The translations under genes and the position numbers were made by a program. Below, piece by piece: positions 43,995-57,041 of a stretch of DNA of 64,000 nt. Source of the DNA: Cavenderia fasciculata (taxonomy: Eukaryota > Evosea > Eumycetozoa > Acytosteliales > Cavenderiaceae); NCBI RefSeq assembly GCF_000203815.1, contig NW_004457723.1, forward strand, positions 62,001-126,000, given 5' to 3'. The notes under the pieces were generated by a model that saw only the letters and a program-made list of their open reading frames with translations, did no database searches and was not told where the DNA came from. Each line of letters starts with the position of its first letter. Positions within the stretch are counted from its first letter, which is position 1.

Positions 43995-46595
43995 ATAGAT
44001 CATCATACCATATCAATACACCATATATGTTACATTATAAAGAATAGAATAAATAATTTATTATCCAAACAAAAACAACATATTTCCTCCCCAAACTGGA
44101 AATGATTCTCTATAATCAAAGGGACACTCCTCATATCAAATTGTATGGACCTTTTAAAATTGGCCTTTGGAAGTCCAAAAGGGTTTTGGAAAAAAAACAG
44201 GAGATCCAATATATATTTTTCTTTTTTTTGCCTTTTTTGGAATATTTTGGAAATACCAAAAAAATTGGTTAACCAAATGTTTCAACTTCCCATTTAATGG
44301 TTAAAATTACTTTTCCATAGCTTGTATCAAGTTTTTTATTTCTAAACCATTTCACACAAGTTTGTAGTACACGAACCAAATTCTACGGCTATGCTTGTTT
44401 TCAAAAAGACAGCTAGCTTTAAATGCTCGTTGGTTTCGGTTTTGATTCATTCACCCAATTATAAAGAAAAAAAAGGACTTTTTGCCTTTCATCAACATGT
44501 AGATAATTTAGAACCTTCCTTCCTTTAATAGATTTGTAAAGGTTTTTTTAATTCTTTCAATTGTAAATTTGTAAATTGGTAAATTGTTTATATTACTTTA
44601 TTCCTTCCCTAGATTATTAGTTTATAATTTTTAAAATAGTGATTCATCATTAATAACATACACATAATAGTTGTTAATAACCAAAAGAAATCCAACAACA
44701 AATTAAATTAAATCTTCAAGATTAAAAAAAGGCGAAATAATAAATTGAAAAATAATAGATAGTAATATTTCAACAACAAACTAGAATAATAATAATTATA
44801 ATATGGATTAAACAGTCATTCTTGACAAGAATTAAATAATTATTAAAAAAAGGAAAAAGAGCCGACGAGATTTATCTCTCTCTCTCCTCTCTTTCTGTTT
44901 TGCAAACTAATAATACGAGATATCAAAACAACTCGTATTCAATTCAGAATCATCCAAAAGATTTTCAAAAGAGAGAGCGAAAAATAATAATAAAATCACT
45001 ACCGCACTCTAATTACAGCAACAACAAGTGCACTTGCAGTTAAAGAAGAAGAAGGATCAAATAATTATAAATTGCCCATTTATTTAAAATTTATAGTTTC
45101 AGATTATATCTTCTTTGACCTCTTGCAACAAACAAATAATATCTTTAATTTTTAAATATTCTACCAATACAATAGTATCTCTACCCTCTTTTTTAGTTTA
45201 ATTAATATTCAAACACCAAGAAGGTAGAAATCTATTTATAATTATATATAATTTCCTTTTCCATTAAACTAGTATTTTATTTATTATTTTAGAAAGAAAT
45301 TAAATTATCATTATTTCCATTTTCAACCAAAAGTTTTTTTTTAAATTTTTATTGTTTTGATCCATTGATCAAAAGTAGATATATTATGTCATTGTATCCA
45401 TCCATAAATAATTAAACCTATATCATATCAATATCCCACACATTCCCACACTCACCAAAACACCAACCAAATTTAATCAAAGAATTACAATTATCATAAT
45501 TTACAAACTTCAACTGACTTGAGTGGTGAATATATCTATATGTGTTTAAAAAAAAAATAACATATATATATGTGCTGAAATCAATCAATCTCATCGCAAT
45601 ATAAAATAAATAGAACATACAAAATAACAAGCAAACAAACAATAATCCATACATAACAACAATACAAGCAACAATAATAACAATCAATAGTTGGTCATTA
45701 TCATCATCATCAAAACAAACATCAAGTTAGCATCCACCCAACAACAAAAATAATAATCATTGACTTTGGTGACAGTATTAGTATCAGTATCAATATCAGA
45801 ATAGCAGTGACATAGTAGTACAAGAAATTGGCAACGAACAATACAATCCAGATACCTTTCAAATCGACCAATTGATAATACCAATATTTGTCAAATCATC
45901 CAGCCAGCCAGCTAGCATTGTGATTGGATTGCACCCCTAACCACACCATTTCATATTTTTTTGTTTCACTTTTGACCCACTCCTCATCATCCCTATCCAT
46001 CCATCCATCTCGAATCGTGGTCATTATTCACTCATCCACTCATTCTTTGCTAAAGACACCAATCCTCCTCACCCTATCACCTAAACTCATTATCAATACC
46101 ACCGTCCACAACCACTCACCATATGAGTGTATATTGAGTGATTTAATTTATATTCAAACATCCATTCTATCAATCTAGATAGATCATCATCCATCATCAC
46201 ATTTTATATAAATTTTATTCTAGTGTTTGATTTGTTTGTTTGTTGGTTTACTACTACTATTACTATTATAATCGTCTTCATATTATCTCACAAACTCACT
46301 TCTACCTCCTCACTCACCTCACTCTGACAGACCAATCATCAAACAAAACTATTCTATTTATACTCTATTTATTAGCTACTATTCCTTCAAGTGGTATACA
46401 TAAATTTAATTTTATTATTTTCCCTCACCCTTGCCATTCGATCAATCTTTGTCCTTGTACAACAACAACAACAACAACAACAACAACCCTCACTACTAGT
46501 AGTATAAATATAAACTCTAGTTCAAATAATATAAATTCAAAAGATTCTAATAATAATTAATTAATTAATTCCATTGTTTCCCAAAAAAAATCAAC
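43995..46595. other. 2.6-kb gene-free stretch upstream of the cyclin gene
   Basis: No coding region supported. Holds the 3' flank of the CWC21-like gene, AT-rich DNA with a short CCTTTGGA-AG-TCCAAAAGG hairpin at about 44164, TC runs at 44875-44890, an AACAAC-rich patch near 46460-46485, and CCATCCATC-type low complexity. Translated ORFs on either strand are Ser/Thr/His or hydrophobic simple sequence. An RNA gene cannot be excluded. Confidence 0.45.
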
Positions 46596-47427
46596 ATGTT
46601 ATCAACAAACAATCATTTCCAATTTACAAATAATCCAAATACCACTATTCGATGTTCACCCTACACTCATAATACCAACAATGATTTGGTCCAAAAGATC
46701 AAGACCTATGCCACTGCCAATCAACAACGTGGTCGAAGAAATTCATCATATTTGTCGAGGTTCCCAGTTTTATCAAATAACCTTAGTGGCGAGGCCGTTG
46801 TATTAGTGGCCAAAAAGATATGTGACTGGGTTGTCCAAAGTAATATCAATGGAAAGAACCAACAACGAATTAACCTTTTGCCACTGGAAAAGATGGAAAA
46901 GGGTGTTTTGGAAATACTAGATACCATCATGAAGTGGATTCTTGATGATATGAATGAACCACCATTCATCCTTTTTGTCGGCATTTATTTGGCCGATAAA
47001 TATGTAAATAGAGTTGGAGTTAGACAAAGCCAAGTTTTATGGTTAATTTTAACAAGGTAAATATAAATATAAAGGAATTTAAACAACATGTCTCCCCTTC
47101 CTTTATTAATTTTAATATTTTTATTTAATTTTAATTAGTTGTATAATAGCTATAAAGATGTACTCTGATTCCCAGAATATAAGTAATATTAATATTGCAC
47201 ATAAATTTCAAACAAGCACAAAGAATCTATTAAAGATGGAGTCTGAATTTTTAACCACCATTGGATATAATTGTTATGTTGAGGAATCGACAATTATTGC
47301 ATTTCTCACATCAATCTACATGGAACATATTTGTAATATAACCGACAAATCATCAATGTTATTTTCATTGATTCAACAACAACAACAACAACAACTTCAG
47401 CAACAACAACAACAACAACAAAATTAA
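46596..47427 (+). CDS. PHO80-like cyclin
   Basis: Two exons, 46596-47056 and 47139-47427, give 249 residues. A Asn-rich leader precedes a cyclin box: PPFILFVGIYLADKYVNRVG, then LWLILTSCIIAIKMYSD, NISNINIAHKFQTSTKNLLKMESEFLTTIGYN. The Asp in SQN and the LLKMESEFL helix are typical of the PHO80/PCL family, which partners with PHO85-type CDKs in nutrient or cell-polarity signalling. The intron cuts the cyclin box after LILT. A poly-Gln tail ends the protein. Confidence 0.82.
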
Positions 47428-47656
47428 TAATTGTAAAATAATAAAAATTTAAATTAAAATAGAAAGAAATCTTTTTGTAAAAGTTTTCTAAACAAACAAA
47501 AAAAAAAAAAATTTATAAATAATTTAATTAATTAATTATATAATTAAATATTTAAAGTCTTTGATTTTGGAATTACAAAAAAAAAAAAAAAGAGGGTAAT
47601 AAATAAAATTTATTCTATAATATATTTTGTTATTATTGTTGTTAATATTATTATTT

Positions 47657-49402
47657 TTAATCATCACTAACCAACGTTTGTAAAAAAGAAGAGTTGGTTG
47701 GTGAGGATCCTGAAATATTAATATTACTACTGGGAGGAAGGCGAGTTGATGATGATGAAATACTACTAGGAGTAGTTGGGGGAAGAATTGGCGTATTAAA
47801 ATTGGATTCATTGGTAGGTGACGATATATTACTACTCGAAGAAGAAGAAGAGGTATATACATTATTTACAGTGGATGAGGAGGAAGATGGATAATTATTA
47901 TTATTATTGTTACTACTACTACTGCCTTGAAGAATCAAAGGAGATGAAGGAAGTGATGGAGAAGTATTGGCTGAACAAATGTTGGGAAGATTATTATTAT
48001 TATTATTATTATTGTTGTTTTGACAGGAGAGTGTATGTATTTGTTGATAACTAATGGGAAGTGGACTATTTAGGGAAAATTTCTGGTTAAATACTTTGAT
48101 ATCTTTTGATTGTGAAGTAGACGTCGATGATGATGATGCCGAGGAGCAACAGTTGACCAATGGCGATGGGGTTGCCGATTTCAATATACTTGGTGATGAT
48201 ATTGTTGGCGTTTGGTGACGCGAATTGGGTGAGGTAAGTGGTGCTAAAAGGTTTGGCATACTCTGATGATGAGAGTGGATAAAATGGTTGTGTTGGTGAC
48301 TATGATTACTGTTGTTATTATTATTATTGTTGCTATTTACAAGAGAGGTGCTTCCAGAGAGCTGGCCAAGATTAGATGATGACACTGATGACGATAATGT
48401 ATTGCCAGATGAAGAAGAAGAAGAAGTAGATGAGGATGAAGAAGAAGAGCTAATGATAGGGTCGAGTGTATTACAACTATTGCTTTTACTATTGACTGAT
48501 TTTAATTCACAAGATTTACTAAGAAACGATGAGATGACGCTATTTAATTGTTGGAATCGAGCGGGCTTGTGAAGGTGGTCGTCCATGCCCGCCTCGATAC
48601 ATTCGTTGCGATCGCTGGTGGTTAGGGCGATGATGGGGGTGCGGCGGCCTTGTTGCAGCTCAAACTCTCTGATTTTGGCCGTTGCCTCGAAACCCGTCAT
48701 TTGGGGCATCTCCACGTCCATGAGAATGAGGTCAAACGAATGAGAGAGTGCAGCCTCGACAGCCTGTAACCCATCCTCGGCCATTGTCACCGAATGACCC
48801 AGCTTTCCTTGGAGAAAATGGAGAGCTATCTTTCGGTTGAATGGATCGTCCTCTGCCACTAATATATTTGCCTTTCTCAATAAATCGCCACCAATTATAT
48901 TTGATAATTCTTTTTCCAATTTTGATACTTCATTTCCATTATCTGATGATGATGATTCATCTGATCCATTATCATCACTACTTGAAGAAGATGAAGATGA
49001 TGATGATGAAGATGAAGATGAATTGTCTGAACCATTGTTACTATTATTTAATTGATATCTTTCATTATTATGATTATCATTAAGTGCAACGGTCATGATT
49101 GAATTTGGTTGTTGTTGTTGTTGTTGTTTAGAGATAGTATATGGATAGTTATTATAATAGTTGTTGTTATTATTATCATGATTCTTAAATTCATGAATAA
49201 AGTGGTTTTCTTGTTGTGGTTGTTGTTGTTGACCCTCTGTTGATGCTGTACCTTTATAAACCAAGTCATTGCTTTTCACTCTACGATGATTGTATGATAA
49301 CTTCATTTCTCTCAATCTTGGTGAATCCCTGGTCAAAGGGTAGCCACTGACTGCAGCGCTGTTGGTTGATAAGGGTAGTAATAGACACTCTGCTAAATTC
49401 AT
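47657..49402 (-). CDS. stand-alone response-regulator (REC domain) protein
   Basis: One exon of 581 codons. A receiver domain lies at about residues 175-300: ANILVAEDDPFNRK (acidic pair), LILMDVEMPQMTGFEA (phospho-acceptor Asp), PIIALTTSDRNE (Thr), and DDHLHKPARFQQL (Lys). All key positions are present, so it can probably accept phosphate from a histidine phosphotransfer protein. The rest is Asn/Ser/Gln-rich simple sequence with no histidine kinase, phosphodiesterase or DNA-binding domain visible. In dictyostelids most receiver domains sit in hybrid histidine kinases or RegA. Downstream on this strand is a 200-bp flank; upstream is about 6 kb with no gene. An unrecognised upstream exon cannot be excluded. 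Confidence 0.82.
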   Translation of the reverse strand: MNLAECLLLPLSTNSAAVSGYPLTRDSPRLREMKLSYNHRRVKSNDLVYKGTASTEGQQQQPQQENHFIHEFKNHDNNNNNYYNNYPYTISKQQQQQQPNSIMTVALNDNHNNERYQLNNSNNGSDNSSSSSSSSSSSSSSSDDNGSDESSSSDNGNEVSKLEKELSNIIGGDLLRKANILVAEDDPFNRKIALHFLQGKLGHSVTMAEDGLQAVEAALSHSFDLILMDVEMPQMTGFEATAKIREFELQQGRRTPIIALTTSDRNECIEAGMDDHLHKPARFQQLNSVISSFLSKSCELKSVNSKSNSCNTLDPIISSSSSSSSTSSSSSSGNTLSSSVSSSNLGQLSGSTSLVNSNNNNNNNSNHSHQHNHFIHSHHQSMPNLLAPLTSPNSRHQTPTISSPSILKSATPSPLVNCCSSASSSSTSTSQSKDIKVFNQKFSLNSPLPISYQQIHTLSCQNNNNNNNNNNLPNICSANTSPSLPSSPLILQGSSSSNNNNNNYPSSSSSTVNNVYTSSSSSSSNISSPTNESNFNTPILPPTTPSSISSSSTRLPPSSNINISGSSPTNSSFLQTLVSDD

Positions 49403-52400
49403 GAATGGAACCTTTGGACAACGACGATGTGACTACGACACTATAAGTGACCCACGTCTGTCTCTCTCTTCTAAAAATAAAAACAATGAAAAAATAATGA
49501 TAAATATCAAAAGTTTGATTGTTTGATTATAAATAATATAATATATGATAATTTGTTGTTTGTATGTATGTGTATGTGTTTGTGCGTCTATCTATCGATC
49601 TATCTATCTTTGCGGCAATGAATGGAATGGAGTGGATGTATATATATATATAAAAAATAAAAACAAGTTTATAGTAATTAGTAGTTGGGGTGGGTAGGTG
49701 AGTGGGTGGTGGCAACTGGTAATAGTTGGAGAGGGTGGTTAATGATGATGACAATGATTTCTTTTTTTTTATAAAATCCTATATATATATTTTAAAAGAA
49801 GTAAAAAGAATTAGATTAGTTGAAATTGATTGATAAAGAAAAGAAAAGAAAAGAAAATAAAAGAAAAGAAAATAAAAGATTCTTCTTCCCAAAAACAAAA
49901 ACAAGGCAAGATGAAAGAATAAAATTATAATTATAATCCCAACTCTCTTTCTCTCAAACTCAACTCTCTCTCTCTCTCTCTCTCTTAAAGTATAACGTGT
50001 GGTATGTGTATATTGATGGGTGGTTTAGGTTGGTTGGTTATATTTAATGATGATGATGTGTGGTTAATTTATATAAAAGTGATTAATTTTAAAATCAATC
50101 AATGATGTCTTTTGTTCTTCTTCTTCTACTTTTGATGATAATGATGATGAATTTCTGCCATGTCATCCATCCAACTTTCTTTTAGAAAAAAAGGGGTAGA
50201 TGGGTGTGTACTACCTATCTACCTACCGCCAACAGTAAGGGTGGTAGGGGTGGGTGTTGGTTTGACATGGATTATTACTAGATTGATAGATTAATTGGAT
50301 GTTTTGAAATGGATGGACTGGAATGAAAATGACACTGTTCAACCACCCACCATTCTTCTGCTCATATATTTTAAAAAATACAAAAAAGAGTGTGATTGAT
50401 TGATTGATTGTATTTTATGATGAATGGTGGTAATGGGGGTAGTTTGAATTTAAAAACAATAACAACAATGGGTAGTGATAAGTTTGGTTTGGTGTGTCAA
50501 AAAAAGGGGGGGTATATCATATAAAGAAGGAAAAGGAGGATTAATTATCCTGTCTCCTCTCTATGTATGTATGTATGTGTACGTGTAGGGGGTCATGTGT
50601 TTTTTTTTTTTTTTCTACTATTATTATGATGATGACGACAAGAGATAGGAGAAAAAAAAAAAAGGAGGGTAAGACTATTACACATACAGAAGATCATGAT
50701 GATAATAATGATAATGATAATGGACATGTCCAAAGGCTGGGAAAAAGTGAAAGTGAAAAATAATATATATTTATATATATATATAATCGTGATTACTCTC
50801 TATGGGTAACTGCGAATTCATAAACCGTGATGCTTTTGGAATACAATCCCATTGGATGGTCCAAGAAAAAGTGGGGGTCGCGTGAGTGTGAGTGTGTGTG
50901 CATATACATTATGCGGGTGATGGATGGATGGATAGATATTGGTGGATTTTTAGGGACAAAGAAGAAGGAATATGAGCAAAGAGAACAGGGATATTATGAC
51001 TATTATTACTCATTCTCCTCTACCCTTTTTTAAATGATTTTGTTGATGACAACGAATAATTAAATATTTAAAACTTTGAATTGAATTCAAAAGTTTGCCC
51101 AAATGTGATTATCCTATAATCTTCTGTCATTGTACAATGATTGTTTTTTTGATTTTCTGTTATTATTATTATTTTTACCTCTTTTGCTAAAATACTTTTT
51201 TTGGGACCTTTTGGAAAATAACTAAAAATATGTTACTACTATAGTAGTATCCAAATAAATATGTTGTCGACAACAAATAATAATAATAATAATAATAATT
51301 ATTATTGACACAAGTTCCTAATTAAAATTGTGGTCTGGATGGATGGTTAGTGATGGATTGGAATGGAATTATTATTATTCATTCTCTGGAAAAAAAGAAA
51401 AAGAAATATAGGAAGCACAAAGAAGTTGTACGATCCAGACAATAGACAGAGACAGACAATAGACATACACGGTTGTCAGTCAGTCAGTCGGTCAGTCGGT
51501 CGGTCAGATTGGAGAAGTGCAAAAAGTCCAAAAACACAACAACATATATGATGTTTTGAAATTGTTGTTGTTTGTCTTGTGTTATGTTATGTGCACACAA
51601 CATACCTCTGTTGGTTTAGATTCTTTGTAATTATATTAATGTTTCCCAAATAATATTATTGTTCCTCTCTCTCTCTGGTGTTTTTGTTTGAAATGAATCA
51701 TCAAAAATATAATAATAATTTTTGAAAGTAGGACAACGACACTGTTGGCGGTGGTGGTAAGAGGTGGTAGCGGTGGCTGCTGCTGCTGCTGCTGCTGGTA
51801 ATATGTGTATATGTGTGTGTGTGTCGGTGTGAGTGCGTGTTTAAACAATATTTGTTAAATGATGATCGTTATGTTGTTGTTTAATAATAATAATAATATT
51901 ACAACTACCTTTTTATCACAATTTTAAAAAGTGTTAAGTTGGTTGAGTTATTATTAACACTGTGATGATGTTGTTTTGTACTTGTTGCCACTGTTATTAT
52001 TGTTATTGGTGATATTGATTATTATTATTATTATTATTTGTTAATGTGTTGTGTTTATTGGTGTTTATGATAGTAGTACTGATACTCTGATGATGATGAT
52101 GGATAATGATAAGTCACACACACACACACAACACAACACATATCAACACAAAAATGAATTATATAGATTGGATTTGACCGTCTCTCTATTATATTGATTC
52201 CATCCACTGACTGGATTTCCTTTCCACCCACTCTTTGCAAAGGTGGAGGTTTTCTTGTTGGCACAGACCAGAGGATGAGGAGGGAGGAAACAACAGTGGC
52301 AGCTGCAGTAGCGACACGCCACCCACACAGACACACACAATGCAAAGCAATCGCTTACTCGCTCACTCACTCTCCTCTGCCTGGCAAGAGGAAACATTCA

Positions 52401-55400
52401 TTCAATCTTTGGTTTTGTTGCTGTTTTTTTCAAAGGTGTGTGTGTGTGTGTGTTGATTATACAATATATTTGTGTTGTGGGAGGGAGGGAGGGTGGATTC
52501 ATTCACATCAACAACAATGGTGTGGTGGATGAAGATGGTGATGAGCCGTTGAGCAATAATTTTTATCCTACTCGATGCTAACTACACGGGTGTAGCAAAG
52601 GGGGGGGGGGGTGATTGTCGTTGTGTAGTCGTTGTTGATCTTGGCAATATGTGAGTAGTGGTTGGGTTTTGGTGTAGAGAGAGTGAAGGGAGAACAAAGA
52701 TAAAGAGCCTCCCGTAGTTAATTAATTAAACAGTGTGTGGGTGTGTTTGTGTTTGTGATTGGAACCATCCTTGTGTGTGACAAAGGTGTATGATCTGATA
52801 AAAAACCACATATTCGAACCAAACAACACACCAATGACCAACAACAACAAAACCTTGATCCTTCTTGTTGGAACGACGTTAAACATGATACATGATGATG
52901 ATGATGATGATGATGATGATGGTTGATCAATCAATCAAAGGGGATGGGATTGATTAAAATGTAAAGGAGGGAAGGGAAAGGAAAAGGTTTAAACAAAAGA
53001 TGATGGGTGTGGATAGATGGGATAGATGGCATAGATGAAGTCAACCATGGGTGTTTGTTTGTTTGTTTCTTTCTTTCTCATACCGTACCTCGTGAATCCA
53101 GTTCAGTTAAGTTCAAATTAATAATATTCCAATATTTCAATCAATCTGTTCCTTTAAACCAACTGTTCTTGTTTTTGATCTGTTCTACTACTATCTGATT
53201 GATCTACTGTTGTTATTGTTGTTGTTTTGCTTGTCTTGATTGATGTTTCCAATTGTATACCAATAACAACAAGGTATTACTGTTTGGCCAAACTTTTTTG
53301 TGAATAAACTGTATTGATTGTTAAAAATAATTAATTATTAATTGTATAAATAAATAAATAAAATATATATATATATATATTTAAAGTATGATGATGGATG
53401 GGTGATTATTTTGGAGCTCCCAAGTTTTGGACTATGGTAGTGTTGATGGTCGATGAATTGACAATGGATAGATATAAAAATAAACAGAGACGGTATCTGA
53501 CAATAATGATAAATAAAAATATGGTTTGAATTAAAATAGAGTACATGTAATAAGATATTCAAATAATGATCACAAATATAAAAAGGATAGAATGGGAATG
53601 GAATGGAATAGTTCTGGTGGTACTGTTGGTTGGTTGGGTTGAGTGTGAGACTGGTTGTGTGTTGAGTAGTACTATCAATATATTATATGTCTTGATGATG
53701 TGTTAATAGATAAGAATAGATTATTGATTGATTGATGAATTCTAAAAGACAAGCTGGAAAAGTAGGATGGATGATACTCACTCTCTCTCTCTCTCTCAGT
53801 ATTTGTCACTCACTTTGTTTACTTTTGTGGTTGTCTGTATCTCCTGAATTAGATGATGAGCAGTATTTGATATTTGTTATAGTAGTTGTTGTTCCGCGGT
53901 GAATAGATGATGGATGGATTGGCAATTAAAACACAAATACATCTATTTATAACATCTTGGTGTGGGTGTGCTTACTGGGTGTGCGGGGATAGGTGGTTCG
54001 TTAAACGATCCAACTAATGGGTGTGTGTGTGAGTGAGTGTGTGGTTCAACGGGTTGACGAAAACAGGTGATGATGCATTTTTTCACACCTTTACTCTCAC
54101 ACACACACATTCAACTCTCTCTATGATTGATCGAGCATAAATGAAATTCGTTAATTCAATCAAATCGAATCGAATGAAATGAAATCGTATCGTATCGTGT
54201 GTGTTCCGAATAACTATTATTAGGAATATGTTTGTCTTTTTGTCTCCTCTATTCGTTTTTGATTTGTTGGTTGGTTGATTGATTGATTGATTGCGAACGA
54301 TGGTACGATGTGCGATTTGCGATATGCGATGTTGATGATTAATCTAGGACTAATGATTGTCTTGTCTTGTGTTGCTTACCTGTTGTTGTAAGTATGTATG
54401 TATATATTGTATATTCGATTAATCTAAACAATGGGGGGTAAGCAATGAATGTGATGGGAGGGGTATCGTGTTGCTTGATGCACTAGCTTCGGTGTGTCGG
54501 TTAGGGTTACTAAGTGTGTGAATTCGCACGCGCAAAGAGAGAATGAAATGAAATGATTAATTAACTGACGTTGTGTGTTGTTCAATTAACTAACTAACTA
54601 GCTAACTAACTCATCAACCATGTTTACTTTACTTTACTTTACTTACATTTCTTTTAATTGACACATTCATATCTCATTTGATTGCTTGGCCTGGAAAGAA
54701 GGAAGGAAGGAGGCCATACTACTACTGCTCTCCTGCTACTTCATCGTGTTACGTTGAATGAATGTTAATTGGTCAACCCGTTAATCTTGCCGATGATGAT
54801 GATGATGATATTCACGACCTAAAGGGAGGAAGGGAGTAGAGAGAAGTAGAGGGATCATGATTGATTGAGTGATGATGTTGAATAGATAAAACGTTAGAGC
54901 TTGCTACGCCTGTTCAATCTCTTTCCATTTCTTTGTTAATCGGATTCCATTCAACCAACAACCAATGTTGTTGTTTTGATTGGACGTGGTGAGGAGAGGG
55001 GGTGTTGTTGGGGGTAGAGCCCTAGATCCATCTAATTTTGATTGAAAACAAGAGAGATGGTTGGGTTCTTTGCAAAGAAACAACTGAATGTTTGAAAATC
55101 GAAACAAACACCAAGAGGTAGGTAGATATTTTTTTTGTTTTATTATTATTGAAAAGTTTGTAAGAAGGAAAGGTCTGTTGGTGTGTATGTATGTAAGTGT
55201 TATATTGGGGCGTTGTCCAACCCCGAAACCAAAGTATGTATGGGCGTGGATGGAATGACGATGATGATGAACTTTTCACCAACACACAAAGATTGTTTGT
55301 TGACTTCACCCATCCCTCCTACAACTAAATCCATGTGGGTAAAGTCAACTCAGGTCAATATCAAGAACAACAACTCATCACAGAGTATCTCTGTCTTGTC

Positions 55401-55457
55401 TTGATTTGTATTTAAAAAAAGATTTATTGATTTTGATTAATGATTTGTTTGTGTCTA
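49403..55457. other. 6-kb gene-poor region rich in microsatellites
   Basis: No gene supported on either strand. It is full of short simple repeats: (TC)n at 49964-49984, GATT runs at 50395, poly-T at 50600, ACAC/TGTG blocks at 51813-51825, 52113-52130 and 52436-52452, an 11-12-G run at 52599-52610, ATG runs at 52893-52920 and 54790, (TA)n at 53362-53380, TCTC at 53782-53798. ORFs of 60-112 codons here are simple-sequence products without domains. Such length is unusual for dictyostelid spacers, and it is the upstream flank of the receiver-domain gene and the downstream flank of the aldo-keto reductase gene. Confidence 0.6.
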
Positions 55458-56472
55458 CTAGGCAAAGATGGGAACACCAAAAATACTGTCTGGATCACAT
55501 GTACGTAGATTCTTGTTGAGATTGTTGAGTATACTCATATCTGATTCATCGATTTTAAAATCTAGTACCTTGAAATTATCCTTGATACGGTCGGGGTTGA
55601 CACTCTTTGGGATGACGGTGAAACCTTGTTGAATAGCCCAACGACATAGAATATTGGCAACACTGCGATTATACTTTTTTGCCAATTCACATACAACCTT
55701 GTCGGTGATCAATTTACCGTGTCCTAGTGGAGAGTAGGCAGTTAATTGAATACCATTGAGATGACAGAAATACTTTAATCTCTGTTGAGTGTTGTAAGGA
55801 TTCAACTCGACTTGATTCATTGCTGGACGAATTCTAGCATATGATAGGATATCGATAATCGTTTGAACGTTGCAATTGGCAACACCGATAGAACGTACTA
55901 ATCCTTGATCGACCAATTTCTCCATTGCTTCCCAAGTTTGACGCATTGGAATTCTTGCCAATTTCGTATTACCATTTTCATCGACTGGGTTTATTTCCAA
56001 GCATTCACCTGTGTATTCAAATGCCAATGGCCAATGTACCAAATAAAGATCCAAATAATCTAATCCCAAGTCGGCAAGGGTAATCTTTAAATGTTTTTCA
56101 ACGTTCTCCTTGGAGTGACAAGTACACCACAATTTACTTGTAATAAACAATTCCTCTCTTTTAATCAATCCACTATCAAATACCTCTTTTAAAGCAGCTC
56201 CAACTTCCTTTTCATTCTTGTAAATGGCAGCACAATCCAAATGACGGTATCCAGCTTTAATTGCTTGTTTAATTGATTCTCCAACTACATTTTTTGGTGA
56301 TTTCCATGTTCCAAATCCTAAACAAATTAAAAAGAAAATTAATATTTGTAATAAGAAAATTAATATTTATAAAAAAAATAGATCAATATTATTATTTGTT
56401 TTGTTTCATACCAATAACTGGAATTTTCTTTCCATTATTCATAGATAGATAATTATTCTTATTTGTTGTCAT
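55458..56472 (-). CDS. aldo-keto reductase
   Basis: Two exons, 56472-56412 and 56317-55458, give 306 residues. The catalytic tetrad is visible: Asp and Tyr in YRHLDCAAIYKNE, Lys in TSKLW, His in LVHWP. NADPH-binding features IPKSVNPDRIKDNFKV and SIGVANCNV, and the TAYSPLGHG loop, are present. The family reduces aldehydes and ketones with NADPH in the cytosol; substrate not predictable. Length is standard (about 300-325) and the fold is complete. Closest to the alr-type enzymes of social amoebae and animal aldose reductases. Confidence 0.93.
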
Positions 56473-57041
56473 TTTTAAAATTAATTGTTAATATATTAAT
56501 TAATTTAAAATATTAAAATATATATATATATTTATAATTTTATAAATATTTTTTACAATTTTTTTTGAAAGATTAATATTATTATCGGAGAGACAGAATC
56601 TTGGGTGGTTGCCATCTCTCTTTAATCTTATCTACTCTTACCTACTCGTAAATAGTTGAATCTTTTATCGGTTTATTCAAAATACCAATGTATATTATAA
56701 CCCACACCACTACATCAGGATCGATTTTCTTTTTAAAAAAACAATGTGTGAAAAGTTCAAACCACAAGAAGTACGAATAATATTTTTCTATCCTGGTTGA
56801 GATATTTATGGGGGTGGTTTCGAACAATGGTAGTGGTTGGATTGATTTTCGACCATTATATCTATCTTTCTTTCTCTATTGTTGTTGAATCATTTTGATT
56901 GAATTTAATACTTTCATTTGGGAAAAAAAAAAAAGTCCAATTTAATAATAATATTATTTCAATTACAAATATTTGTTTTTGTGTATTGGTGGTTGGTAAT
57001 ATCTTATCTTTATCTTTATCTTTATCTTCTTTCTTTTTAAT
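56473..57041. other. spacer between AKR start and Sec3 end
   Basis: Both neighbours are on the minus strand, so this is the AKR promoter and the Sec3 3' flank. AT-rich with a TTTATC run near 57004-57025. No gene seen. Confidence 0.45.

Noticed and set aside
44380-44470. tRNA-like text ending GGTTTCGGTTTTGATTC
   Set aside because: The would-be T-arm does not pair and no acceptor or anticodon arm fits.
45418-46560. Several ORFs of 60-106 codons upstream of the cyclin gene
   Set aside because: Simple-sequence translation (Ser/Thr/His or Ile/Val/Phe runs), no domain, no intron support.
50563-53562. ORFs in the 6-kb gene-poor region
   Set aside because: All are short, overlap each other on both strands, and consist of microsatellite translations.
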